A stretch of 64,000 nt of DNA from Streptomyces catenulae (GTDB lineage: Bacteria; Actinomycetota; Actinomycetes; Streptomycetales; Streptomycetaceae). The stretch lies in NCBI RefSeq assembly GCF_000718015.1, contig NZ_JODY01000002.1, positions 434,001 through 498,000 of the forward strand, read 5' to 3'. The position numbers and the translations under genes were made by a program. Below are positions 32,069-40,085 of this stretch, one piece after another (the first letter of the stretch is position 1; every line of letters begins with the position of its first letter). The notes beneath the pieces were generated by a model. It was not told the DNA's origin. It was given only the letters and a program-made list of their open reading frames with translations, and did not search any database.

Positions 32069-32074
32069 GGCCGA

Positions 32075-32083
32075 CCCCTTTCT
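32075..32083 (-). promoter_or_regulatory. Ribosome binding site deciding the GTG start of the giant gene
   Basis: The minus strand reads AGAAAGGGG here, six bases before GTG at 32068-32066. The nearby ATG lies 15 bases away, which is too far, so GTG is the better start. Confidence 0.6.
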
Positions 32084-32239
32084 GGAACCACGGGCGGCGG
32101 GCCCGCATGACGGAGTGCACGGCGAGTGCGGGGACACGGAGAACGGGGACGGGACGAGGCGGCGGGACCGGGACGGCGGGGACGCCCGCGCGCCCGCCCC
32201 GTCTCCCCGGTGCGGGCGGTGCGCGGGCGCGGGCGGACG

Positions 32240-32596
32240 CTAGTGCTTCTCCGTGCCCTTCTCCTCGCCCTGGGTGTCCATGGCCTTCCACGCCTGGACC
32301 AGCTCCTCGCTGTCCCGCTTGGCCGCGTCGAAGATCTTCATGATGTTCTCCCCGGACTGACCGGTGGAGTCGGTGAGGTCGGACATCAGCTTGACCACCG
32401 CCTCCAGGGCGTGGGTGCCGGGCCCGGCGTTGTCCATGTACTGGTCGTGGACCTCGTCGTCGCGCCCGGCGCCCTCGGTGTTGAGGCGGTTGATCTCCGC
32501 CACGTCCGCGTTGAGCGCCTTGATGGACTCGGCGAGGTGCGGGTACTCGCCGAACAGCCGCTTCAGATCGTCGGTGGTCCGGATCTCCTCAGCCAT
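32240..32596 (-). CDS. Small helical T7SS-locus protein
   Basis: 118 residues, almost all helix (Met-Ala-Glu-Glu-Ile start, Glu/Lys-rich end). I do not recognise a named family. Its size and two long helices are like WXG100-type partners or small T7SS accessory proteins. ATG at 32596 overlaps the end of the upstream gene by eight bases (ATGGCTGA), so translation is probably coupled. The giant gene begins 171 bases downstream; the gap is G-rich and holds an imperfect hairpin. Confidence 0.85.
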   Translation of the reverse strand: MAEEIRTTDDLKRLFGEYPHLAESIKALNADVAEINRLNTEGAGRDDEVHDQYMDNAGPGTHALEAVVKLMSDLTDSTGQSGENIMKIFDAAKRDSEELVQAWKAMDTQGEEKGTEKH

Positions 32597-33032
32597 CGGT
32601 CTCGTCCTCGTCGTCGCCGCCGCGCCGGGCGGCACCGGCCGCGCCCTGCTGCGGCCACATCTTCCGGGCGTCCTGCATGGCCTTGAACTGTTCCGTACCG
32701 CCGAGCATCGACTCGCGGATCTCGTCGCCGAAGCCGGTGAACGGCGCGACGGCGCTGTGCACCTTGGAGTGCACCTCGGCGCGGGCCTGCTCCAGCAACT
32801 GCACCAGCGTCCGGCCCAGTTCGGCCGGGGCCATGGTGCGGTACTGCTCGCCGTGGAACTTGATCTCGCGGACGTCCGAGCGGGTGCCCATCACCACGGT
32901 GACCGCCCGGTTCTTCGAGGTGACCTTGACGGTCTCCTGCGCCAGCCGCTCCTGTGTCTCCCGCAGCCGGTCGCGGTGCTCGGCCAGCCGTCCCATCATC
33001 TGGTCGACCTGGTCCTGGAATCCGGGGCTCAT
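32589..33032 (-). CDS. YbaB/EbfC family protein
   Basis: 147 residues. The middle (Lys-Asn-Arg-Ala-Val-Thr-Val-Val-Met-Gly, then Val-Arg-Glu-Ile-Lys-Phe-His) followed by a long helix is the YbaB/EbfC fold, a small dimeric protein related to nucleoid-associated DNA-binding proteins. Family members are common inside actinobacterial T7SS loci, where their role is unclear. The C-terminus is acidic (Asp-Asp-Glu-Asp-Glu). It sits 37 bases after the long WXG-containing gene and overlaps the next gene by eight bases. Confidence 0.8.
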   Translation of the reverse strand: MSPGFQDQVDQMMGRLAEHRDRLRETQERLAQETVKVTSKNRAVTVVMGTRSDVREIKFHGEQYRTMAPAELGRTLVQLLEQARAEVHSKVHSAVAPFTGFGDEIRESMLGGTEQFKAMQDARKMWPQQGAAGAARRGGDDEDETDG

Positions 33033-33069
33033 CGCCTGCCCTTCCGTTCGTCTGCCACTGTCCGTGCGG

Positions 33070-35196
33070 TCATCGGCCGATCACGCCCGGTGTGGCGCCG
33101 CCGTCGGTGCCCCACACCTCTTCCTCCTCGTCGACCCAGGTCGCGCGCTCCCGGTCGCCGCCCTGACCGGCGCCGCCCGCGCCTGCCCCGCCGCCGCCCA
33201 TCGGCGGGACCATCGGGGAGCCGGACGAGGTGGACCGCCCCATCGAGGTGGCCTCCTGGAGCGCGCCGCCCCGGCCACCGCGGCCCCCCGGGGGCATCTC
33301 CTCGGGCGGCGGGGGCGGCAGCGAACCGCCGTTCTTGAACGCCTTCGGGCTCATGCCGGTGCGCGGGGGCTGCACCTCGCCGGGCGACACCCCGCGGCCA
33401 CCGCCCTCGCCGCCGCCACCCAGACCGCTGACGGTGCTCAGACCGCGCGGCATCACCGGCGGATGGGCGCCGCCACCGGCCCCGCCGCCCTTGCCCCCGG
33501 GCAGCTGGAAGTTCTCGGGCGCCTTCCGCTCGCGCCACACCGAACCGTCGTGCGGCGGCTCCACCGTGGAGTGGAGCTTGGTGCCGCGCGGCACGGTGAG
33601 CGGATTGCCGTTGCGGTCGGTGGCGAGCGTGCCGTCGGGGCGGGTGACGGTCCCGTCGGCGTTGACCTTGGAGCCGCGGGGGACGTCGACCGCGTGCCCG
33701 TTCCTGTCGGTGACCGCCTTGCCGTCCGGCCCGACCAGCTTCGCGGAGCCACCGCCGGAGCCGTACGGGGAGGTCTTCAGGCCGGACCGGTCACTGCTGG
33801 ATCCGGTCATCGGCGGCTGGATCTTCGGCGGCGGCGGGGGCGGCAGCACGCCCGGCGGGAGGTGCCCGGTCTTGTCGCCGTCGCCGCCCTGCCCGTTCGC
33901 GGTGCCGTCGCCGGTGCCGCTGGTGCCGCCCGTGCCGCCGCCGAGCTGCTGCGCGAACTGCTTGACGTCCGGCGGGGTCTTCGCGCCCTCGGGACCGTCC
34001 TCGCCCGAGCCGCCGCCGGGCGGCTGTACGCCGTCGCCCTTGCCGTGCTCGTCCACCGAGGAGTCCGTACCACCGGCCCCGTCCGGACCGGTTCCGGAGC
34101 CGTCCGGGCCACCGGCGCCGTCGGGTCCGGTGCCGGTGCCGTACCCGTTGTTCTTGAGGTACTGCTGCATGTCCGGCGGCAGTTCCTTGCGGTCGGTGCC
34201 CGTACCGAACGGGTTGGTGTTCGTACCGAACGCGTTGCCGCCGCCCGCACCGCCGCCGGGCATCCTGAGCTGCAGCGGGGTGAGCTGCTGCGGGATCGCG
34301 GTGCTGGTGGAGCCGACGGTCGTGGTGAGCGCGTCCATGTGCTGCCCGGCGGGCTGGTCGAGCCGGGTGTTGACGTTCGCCAGCCACAGCGCCTTCGCCC
34401 GCGACTGCACCCGGTCCCAGAACTCCTGCGTACTCGGATCCCCGTACGAGGAGGTGACCTTGGGCTCCGGGTTGCTGCCGTCGCCCACGGTCTGGTAGCC
34501 GAAGCTGACGGTGGCGCCCTGCATCGCCTCCTGCAACGCGTCGTGCACCGCGTTGACCGGCCAGGCCATCCGGTCGGCCCGCCAGTCCCGGTGGGCGGCG
34601 AGCAGCGCGGTGAGCGTGTCGTGCATCTGGGTGCGGGTGCGGTCCAGCTCCGCGGCGATGTCGCGCGGGGTGGTCATCTCGACGCGCAGCCGATCGAGTT
34701 CGTCGGCCATGCCGTGCAGCACCGTCCGGAAGACGCCCGCCGCGCTGCCCTGCCAGTTGGAGTCGTCCTCGTTGACCTCACGGGCCCAGGCGTCGAGGAT
34801 GCCGCGGGCCCCTTCGAGCCGCCGCTCCAGACCGCGCAGGGTGATTCCGGCGGTGTCGAAACTTCCCAGGCTGGCGACGTCGTTGCCCTTGAGGGAACCG
34901 GCGATCGGCCCGAGGATCGCCTCGGGCTGCTGCACGAACTGGTGGAACGGTCCGGAGTCCAGACCACCCCAGTCCATGGTGGCGCCGAGGAAGTACTCCA
35001 GATCGCTGGAGCCCGTGGAGAAGCGGAAGGACCACCACACGTCCTGGCCGTGTGCCATGTCCGCGCCACCGGCGAGCGAGGTGCCGGTGGTGAACCCCGA
35101 CAGCCAGCTCGGGGTGCCGTCGGTCCCGACCGCCGAACTGTCCGTCACGTTCTGCCCGCTGCCGGCGAAGGCTTTCATCGCCTCTCCCCAGTTCAC
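33070..35196 (-). CDS. Long WXG-containing, Gly/Pro-rich T7SS-locus protein (AAWKG-like)
   Basis: 708 residues. The N-terminal 320 are helical and contain Asn-Trp-Gln-Gly-Ser-Ala-Ala-Gly-Val-Phe, a true Trp-x-Gly turn, near residue 150. The rest is Gly/Pro/Asn/Asp-rich low complexity, including Pro runs, two Thr-Arg/Asp-Arg-Asn-Gly-x-Pro-x-x-Val-Pro-Arg-Gly repeats and an acidic end (Asp-Glu-Glu-Glu-Glu-Val-Trp-Gly). This layout is like PPE-type or AAWKG family proteins of Streptomyces T7SS loci. It is probably a secreted substrate or surface partner. It starts 155 bases after the preceding gene. Confidence 0.75.
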   Translation of the reverse strand: MNWGEAMKAFAGSGQNVTDSSAVGTDGTPSWLSGFTTGTSLAGGADMAHGQDVWWSFRFSTGSSDLEYFLGATMDWGGLDSGPFHQFVQQPEAILGPIAGSLKGNDVASLGSFDTAGITLRGLERRLEGARGILDAWAREVNEDDSNWQGSAAGVFRTVLHGMADELDRLRVEMTTPRDIAAELDRTRTQMHDTLTALLAAHRDWRADRMAWPVNAVHDALQEAMQGATVSFGYQTVGDGSNPEPKVTSSYGDPSTQEFWDRVQSRAKALWLANVNTRLDQPAGQHMDALTTTVGSTSTAIPQQLTPLQLRMPGGGAGGGNAFGTNTNPFGTGTDRKELPPDMQQYLKNNGYGTGTGPDGAGGPDGSGTGPDGAGGTDSSVDEHGKGDGVQPPGGGSGEDGPEGAKTPPDVKQFAQQLGGGTGGTSGTGDGTANGQGGDGDKTGHLPPGVLPPPPPPKIQPPMTGSSSDRSGLKTSPYGSGGGSAKLVGPDGKAVTDRNGHAVDVPRGSKVNADGTVTRPDGTLATDRNGNPLTVPRGTKLHSTVEPPHDGSVWRERKAPENFQLPGGKGGGAGGGAHPPVMPRGLSTVSGLGGGGEGGGRGVSPGEVQPPRTGMSPKAFKNGGSLPPPPPEEMPPGGRGGRGGALQEATSMGRSTSSGSPMVPPMGGGGAGAGGAGQGGDRERATWVDEEEEVWGTDGGATPGVIGR

Positions 35197-35351
35197 GCGC
35201 GCGCCCGTCCCTTCGGCCCGTACCGGTTCACCTGGTGGTCCCTCTCCGGCCGGTCCCCGTCACCGGACGGGCCGCTGGGGGCCGCCCGGGGCGGGGCCGG
35301 TGTGTCGTCGATCATTGCTCGCCGGACATGGTCCGCCGCTGCGGGCGGTCG

Positions 35352-35801
35352 CTACGCGGTTCCCGTGGAATTCCCCTGCGACGGCGGGGTCTTGCCGCCG
35401 AAGCCGTTCAGGATGTCCTGGAGGTCCTGCATCATCTGCGACGCGGACAATTCGGTGTCCGCCTCCGCCTTGTCGAGGACCTGGTGCACCGACAACAGGT
35501 CCTTCGACAGATCGGTCATGGACTGCGCGAAGCGGTCCAATTCCTGCTTCAGGCCCTTGCAGAATGCCGCGTACCGCTGCTGGAGTTCCTGGCCTGCGGG
35601 GAAATCCTTGCTCCCGGCGAGGAGCTTGGCATAGCCGCCGGGACCGGCCGCGCCGCCACCGAAACCGTCGATGTTGCGGTAGTCGTCGTTGTCCCGCAGA
35701 CCCATGATGAAGTCTTGGATCCGTTGCTGGGCGAAGTTTTCGAGATATCCCTCGGTGATCTTCACCCGGCCGGTGCCGGAGCCGTGCTCCTCATCCGCCA
35801 T
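35352..35801 (-). CDS. Small helical T7SS-locus protein (EspC-like)
   Basis: 149 residues from ATG at 35801, which overlaps the end of the upstream gene by 11 bases (ATGGCGGATGA), so coupling is likely. A Gly-rich loop (Gly-Phe-Gly-Gly-Gly-Ala-Ala-Gly-Pro-Gly-Gly) precedes two long helices. The C-terminal helix pair resembles EspC/WXG100-type accessory or substrate proteins; no certain family. A longer reading from 35870 is possible but less likely, because it begins inside the preceding gene. Confidence 0.75.
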   Translation of the reverse strand: MADEEHGSGTGRVKITEGYLENFAQQRIQDFIMGLRDNDDYRNIDGFGGGAAGPGGYAKLLAGSKDFPAGQELQQRYAAFCKGLKQELDRFAQSMTDLSKDLLSVHQVLDKAEADTELSASQMMQDLQDILNGFGGKTPPSQGNSTGTA

Positions 35802-36081
35802 GGACCTGGTTCCCACCGTTCCGGTCGGCCAGGAGCATGGTCTCCCTGATTTCGCGGAGCACGTTGACACCCTGCGAATGCGAGGAGTTCAGCGCGTGGA
35901 TCTGGTTGTCGAGATTGCGCTGCACCTCGTTCCAGGCGTCCGCCGTGGTACCGCGCGTACTCCGGAGCAGCGGCGCCAGATCGTCCTTCATGGCGTTCAG
36001 CGCGTCGACCATGCTCCGGTTGGCGGTGTCCAGATCTTCGATGTCGTTTTCCAGCTCTTGGGTTTCCATCCGGAAGGACAT
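35791..36081 (-). CDS. WXG100-like small protein, second of the pair
   Basis: 96 residues starting at ATG 36081 after AGGAGCGAC. Helix-turn-helix with Asp-Ala-Trp-Asn-Glu at the turn: the Trp is kept but Gly is replaced by Glu. ESAT-6/WXG100 proteins are secreted as hairpin dimers by the Ecc machinery. It follows a first WXG100-like gene by 85 bases, so the two probably form the heterodimer. The same frame is open further upstream, but the good SD supports 36081. Confidence 0.8.
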   Translation of the reverse strand: MSFRMETQELENDIEDLDTANRSMVDALNAMKDDLAPLLRSTRGTTADAWNEVQRNLDNQIHALNSSHSQGVNVLREIRETMLLADRNGGNQVHGG

Positions 36082-36166
36082 GTCGCTCCTCGCGAGGCTG
36101 AGGGATGAGGTGAGAGGTGCCCCGACCGCGCTGTCGCCTGCGGGGCGGTGGTGCCGCGGGGCGGCG

Positions 36167-36523
36167 TCAGGAAGCGGAGCCGCCGAGCACACCGTGGATG
36201 TTGTCGAGGTCGCCGCCACCGGTGTTCCACCCGGCGGCCAGGTCGTGTGCGTCCGTGTCACCCGTGTTGAGCGTCTGGTTGGCGGCTTCGAGGTTGTCGT
36301 GCAGGGTGTTCACCTTCTGCGACACCTGGTTGTACGTCTCGATCCATTCCTGCATCTTCGTCTGGAACTGCCGGCTGGCGCCGGAATCGAAGTTCCGGGC
36401 GACGGACTGGACGGTGGTCTCCACCGTCTGCCCGGCGGTGCGCATCTTGCCCATCTGTTCATTCAGCAGCGAAAGCGCCTGCCGAATGTCCTCATCCTTC
36501 TTTTCCATGCCACCGGCACTCAT
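36167..36523 (-). CDS. WXG100-like small protein, first of the pair
   Basis: 118 residues from ATG 36523, preceded by GGAGAGGACG. Two long helices flank Asn-Phe-Asp-Ser-Gly-Ala-Ser, where Phe replaces the Trp of WXG. The C-terminal extension (Gly-Asp-Thr-Asp-Ala-His-Asp-Leu) could carry the export signal, but no clear Tyr-x-x-x-Asp/Glu motif is seen. It heads the substrate operon 376 bases after eccB. The same frame is open upstream to 36727, but those residues look non-coding. Confidence 0.8.
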   Translation of the reverse strand: MSAGGMEKKDEDIRQALSLLNEQMGKMRTAGQTVETTVQSVARNFDSGASRQFQTKMQEWIETYNQVSQKVNTLHDNLEAANQTLNTGDTDAHDLAAGWNTGGGDLDNIHGVLGGSAS

Positions 36524-36898
36524 GGGGTCGTCCTCTCCGAAAAAAGCTGGGGGTTGGGGACATATGTCGACGACGTCGGGAACGACGCCGCGGTGCGCTC
36601 CGGACAACGCAGACGAAAGGTGGGCGGAACCCTTCGCGGGGAATTCACGTTCTCCGGGCGCGCCGCTCCCGGGCTCTTCGGCCCGGTGTCGCTGCCAGGG
36701 AATCGCCGACACCACCGGCACGTGCACCTGCGCGACGGCAGGAGATACGCCGGTAATCCGGCTGCCACGACGCCGACTTCACGAGGGAATCAGCTTCGGG
36801 AAACAACATCGAATCCAGGGTAACGACGAGGGTACGGGGTGTAGTCATACCAAAGGCTGATGTTCGGAAATCCCTTTTCCCGGCCTCTCCGTCACGGC
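36524..36898 (-). promoter_or_regulatory. Gene-free stretch with likely promoter of the esx operon
   Basis: No gene is supported in these 375 bases. They are less GC-rich than their surroundings (for example near 36760-36870). A run of T lies just before the SD of the first WXG100-like gene. A promoter for the substrate operon probably lies here. I cannot place a certain -35/-10 pair and see no strong terminator after eccB. Confidence 0.4.
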
Positions 36899-38371
36899 TC
36901 ATGAACCGGCACCGGAGGGCGCGCAACCGGTGGCCGAGGACGCGGCGGCGGGCACGATGCCGCCCTTGGCGATCCGTGTCGGGTCGAGCCGCGGTCCGGT
37001 CGGCAGCAGCTTCACCAACTGGCCGGGAACGGTGGCGGGTTGGGTCTGGTCGTAGCCGAACTGCTTGGCGGCCTCGGCGCTGAGCGGGTAGGCCGCACCG
37101 GCGTCGGTGACGAGGTAGTCGGCGGCCCCGGCGCCCGCCGAGGACAGCGACCGCACCAGCACCCCGCTGCCCGGCCGGACCCAGACCCGGTCGGACGGCA
37201 GACACGCCGCCTGGATGCCGGGCTGGGCGTTGGGCGCGCCCGCCGGGACGTCCTTGCTGTCGAGGACGACGACGCCGGTCGTGGGGCCCTTGCTCCCGCG
37301 GCCCGGGGTGACCTTGGTGCACACGCTCTGTGCGGCGCCCGCGGTGACCAGCCGGGGCGCCGTCGCCGGGAGACCTTCGGCCAGGGAGGCGCCCGGACCG
37401 GAGGACGCCTGGTGCGCCGACAGGTCGGCCGGTCCGATGGCGCGCGGCTGGACGGGCGCGCCGTCGTACGCGTCCTTCTGGGTGCGGGGGTCGCCGCGCA
37501 GCAGGTCGAACAGGAGCGGGGTGAGCGGGACGAGGCCCTGGCTCTGCAGGACGTAGTGCTGGCCGTCGGAGCCGGTGAACAGCTGGCCGACGCGGGTGGG
37601 GGCACCGGCCAGTTCGGGTCCGTCGGTGCCGCGGTCCGGGACGGGCGGCGAGGCCACGTCGATGCCCGCGGAGAGGGTGTTGAGGAACTCGTCCTTGACC
37701 GGCAGGGGCGAGACGCCGGACCAGCCGACGGCGGAGTGGGCGCCGTGCTCGGTGTCGACGCGGTGCCGGGTGCCGTGCCAGAGCAGCTGCACACCGCCGG
37801 AGGGCGAGGTCACCAGCGTGCCGGTGTTGTCGTCGAGGGCGTCGCCGACCTCGGTGCTGCCGACGGCCAGGCTCAGCGCCTCGCGCTTCTTGCCGTAGGC
37901 GTTGGTGAGGTGTCCGGCGCAGGCCAGCCAGGCGCCGGTGTCCAGTGCGTCGGGCGCGGGCACCGAGTCGGGGGCGCCGACGATGCCGACGGGCGCGCCG
38001 TGCGGGGTGCCGCCGAGGGAGGCGGCGCTGACGTGCTGCACGGTCAGCCGGTCACCGGCGACGAGCTTCGCCGACGCCTCGTTGAGCACCGGGTGCAGGG
38101 CGTTGTCGGCGTAGAGGTAGCGGGTGGTGGAGTCGTCGACGAGGACGAGGGTGCCCGGTTTGCGCCAGGAGGTGGCGCCGCCCGGGGAGATGACGCCGTA
38201 GAGCGCCACGCCGATGCCGACGAGGACCGCGACGACGGTGCCGCCGATCAGGCCGCGTTTGGTACGGGCGCTGGGGGCGTCGGCGGCGTCCGGCTCGACG
38301 CGGAGCATGCCCGCCGACAACCGGCTCATCACGAACAGGTGGGCCTGGACCTGGTCCCGCCTGGATTGCAT
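36899..38371 (-). CDS. eccB: Type VII secretion protein EccB
   Basis: 490 residues from ATG 38371, preceded by AAGGGGAAAAG. EccB is a membrane component of the ESX core complex with a large periplasm-side domain. A short cytosolic N-terminus (Ser-Arg-Arg-Asp-Gln-Val-Gln-Ala-His start) is followed by one membrane helix at residues 40-61 and then the extracellular repeat domain. Four Cys lie in the extracellular part, consistent with disulfides seen in this family. It follows eccD by 51 bases and precedes the substrate operon. No eccE is seen, as usual in Streptomyces. Confidence 0.93.
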   Translation of the reverse strand: MQSRRDQVQAHLFVMSRLSAGMLRVEPDAADAPSARTKRGLIGGTVVAVLVGIGVALYGVISPGGATSWRKPGTLVLVDDSTTRYLYADNALHPVLNEASAKLVAGDRLTVQHVSAASLGGTPHGAPVGIVGAPDSVPAPDALDTGAWLACAGHLTNAYGKKREALSLAVGSTEVGDALDDNTGTLVTSPSGGVQLLWHGTRHRVDTEHGAHSAVGWSGVSPLPVKDEFLNTLSAGIDVASPPVPDRGTDGPELAGAPTRVGQLFTGSDGQHYVLQSQGLVPLTPLLFDLLRGDPRTQKDAYDGAPVQPRAIGPADLSAHQASSGPGASLAEGLPATAPRLVTAGAAQSVCTKVTPGRGSKGPTTGVVVLDSKDVPAGAPNAQPGIQAACLPSDRVWVRPGSGVLVRSLSSAGAGAADYLVTDAGAAYPLSAEAAKQFGYDQTQPATVPGQLVKLLPTGPRLDPTRIAKGGIVPAAASSATGCAPSGAGS

Positions 38372-38422
38372 GTCTTTTCCCCTTCCCCGGCCGGGCGGCC
38401 GGCGGCGATACGGCGGGCCGGA

Positions 38423-39811
38423 TCAGCCGTTGACGGCGCGCAGTTGCTGGTAGATACCGGCGACGAGGATCGCCAGCGGGACGAGGACGACGGCGGTCGT
38501 GGTGTGCAGCAGGTCGCCGATGCGGCCCCAGTACGGCACGAGGCGGCGGCCGGGCACCGTCCAGGCGGCGACGGCGGCCACCGCGCCCGCGGCGAGCAGC
38601 ACCGCGATCAGCGCCAGGCGGGCGGGGAGCCCCAGCCCCGTCGCGCCCGCCGTGGCGGCGAGGGCGAGTCCGTAGGCGCCGGGCAGCACCATCGCCAGGC
38701 GCTGCCAGAGGCTGCCGAAGTGGCGGGAGTGGAGCAGCAGGAGCAGGCTCAGCACGCAGGCGCACACCAGGGGCGGCCAGCTGTCCGTGGCGGGGGCGGT
38801 GAGCAGTGCGGTGAGGCAACCGGCGGAGACCAGGCCCAGGGCGGCGTAGAGGCCGGTCAGATAGGTGTCGGCGAGGACGGCGCGGGAGTTGACGTGCTCG
38901 GCGGGGTGCGGGTCGATGCCTTCCTGGAGCTGGTCGGCGTTGGCGGGCAGCACCGGCAGCCGCAGCCCGGAGAGCCGGAAGCCGAGGCCGGGGACGAGAC
39001 CGCCGCAGATGAGGACCAGCAGGACGACGACGCCCGCGGCGTGTGCGAGGGGCAGTCCGGCGACGACGGCGCCGCCGCCCACGGCGACGAAGAGGCTGAC
39101 GGTCAGCGCGCCGAGGAAGAGCGGGGCGCAGGCGGCGACGGCGGCGAGGGCGAGCACGGAGGCACCGGCCCCGGCGGCGCCCGCGGCCAGCAGCCGTGCG
39201 CCCAGCAGGACTTCGGGCTCCCCGCCGGTGGGCACCAGGGCTCCGGCGAGCGCCATGCCGGGCACGGCCATGATGCCGAGGACCGCGCCGCCCGAGGCGT
39301 CGCCGACGGCGCGGGACGCGGCGCCGGAGCAGCCGATCAGCAGGAGCGCGAGTCCGGCGCCGAGCACGGCGCGCAGGGTGGCCGGGCCGGGCAGGGCGAG
39401 GACGGTGAGGGCGACGGTGAGGGCGGTGGCGGTCAGACCGAGGAGGAGGCGGCGGGTGAGTTCGGGGCGCCAGGAGTCGGGGCGTGCCCGCAGGGCGTCG
39501 CCGACCCCGTCGACGAGGTCGTCGTAGGCGACTTCGGGCAGCGTCTCGTTGCGGGGGCGGAGGTAGAGGGTCTCGCCGTCGCGCAACTCCAGGGTGCGGG
39601 GGGTGCCTTCGTCGTCGAGCGGGGGGCGGCCGAGGCGCTGGATCGCCCAGCCGCCCTGCTCCAGCCCCGCCTCGTGCAGGTCGTCGCCCGCGTAGTCGAC
39701 GAGGACCGGCAGCAGGTCGGCGACGGGGACGTCGACGGGCACGCCGATGTCGAAGGCCCGGTCGGGGGCTCGGACGGTGAGTCGGCACAGGCCGACGGTG
39801 GTGTCGCTCAC
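38423..39811 (-). CDS. eccD: Type VII secretion integral membrane protein EccD
   Basis: 462 residues with GTG at 39811 as start. The frame is open upstream to 39871, but family members begin near Val-Ser-Asp-Thr-Thr. The first 120 residues are ubiquitin-like, followed by about eleven hydrophobic helices, the standard EccD layout. EccD forms the membrane channel of the T7SS core. It is divergent from eccC across 274 bases and followed by eccB. Confidence 0.93.
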   Translation of the reverse strand: MSDTTVGLCRLTVRAPDRAFDIGVPVDVPVADLLPVLVDYAGDDLHEAGLEQGGWAIQRLGRPPLDDEGTPRTLELRDGETLYLRPRNETLPEVAYDDLVDGVGDALRARPDSWRPELTRRLLLGLTATALTVALTVLALPGPATLRAVLGAGLALLLIGCSGAASRAVGDASGGAVLGIMAVPGMALAGALVPTGGEPEVLLGARLLAAGAAGAGASVLALAAVAACAPLFLGALTVSLFVAVGGGAVVAGLPLAHAAGVVVLLVLICGGLVPGLGFRLSGLRLPVLPANADQLQEGIDPHPAEHVNSRAVLADTYLTGLYAALGLVSAGCLTALLTAPATDSWPPLVCACVLSLLLLLHSRHFGSLWQRLAMVLPGAYGLALAATAGATGLGLPARLALIAVLLAAGAVAAVAAWTVPGRRLVPYWGRIGDLLHTTTAVVLVPLAILVAGIYQQLRAVNG

Positions 39812-40085
39812 GGCGGCTCGCTCTCTTCGTCCCGGAAATTCCTCCGGGTCGACGCGGATTGAGGAGAACACTATCGTGACTGCTTATCAGTAATGCGATC
39901 ACAGAGGGTACTCCCGAGAGCGGAAGATGCATCCGGAACCATCCGGTCACCGCCTCCCGATCTCTCTTTCCTTAACCGCCATTTGCTCCATCGCATCTGC
40001 GAAGTGTCCTCGCTTCCGCGCCCGGTGGTCCGCACCGGCCGCCGGGCAGCGCGGGATACGGCCCCCTCCCGAAGGAAGGTCCGTC
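39812..40085. promoter_or_regulatory. Divergent promoter region between eccD and eccC
   Basis: No gene fits here. The segment 39868-39960 is AT-richer than average and includes a small dyad, ACTG-cttat-CAGT at 39879-39891. Promoters for both core genes probably overlap here; no consensus pair can be placed with certainty. The eccC SD AAGGAAGG lies at 40072-40079. Confidence 0.5.
40072..40079 (+). promoter_or_regulatory. Ribosome binding site deciding the TTG start of eccC
   Basis: AAGGAAGG lies six bases before TTG 40086. The frame is open further upstream to 39927, but those residues do not look like an EccC N-terminus. Confidence 0.75.

Noticed and set aside
2133-31802. Long minus-strand frames such as 16827-21578 and 28323-31802
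   Set aside because: They lie in another frame of the same strand as the giant gene and give Arg/Gly/Pro-rich noise. The true frame runs through all of them without a stop.
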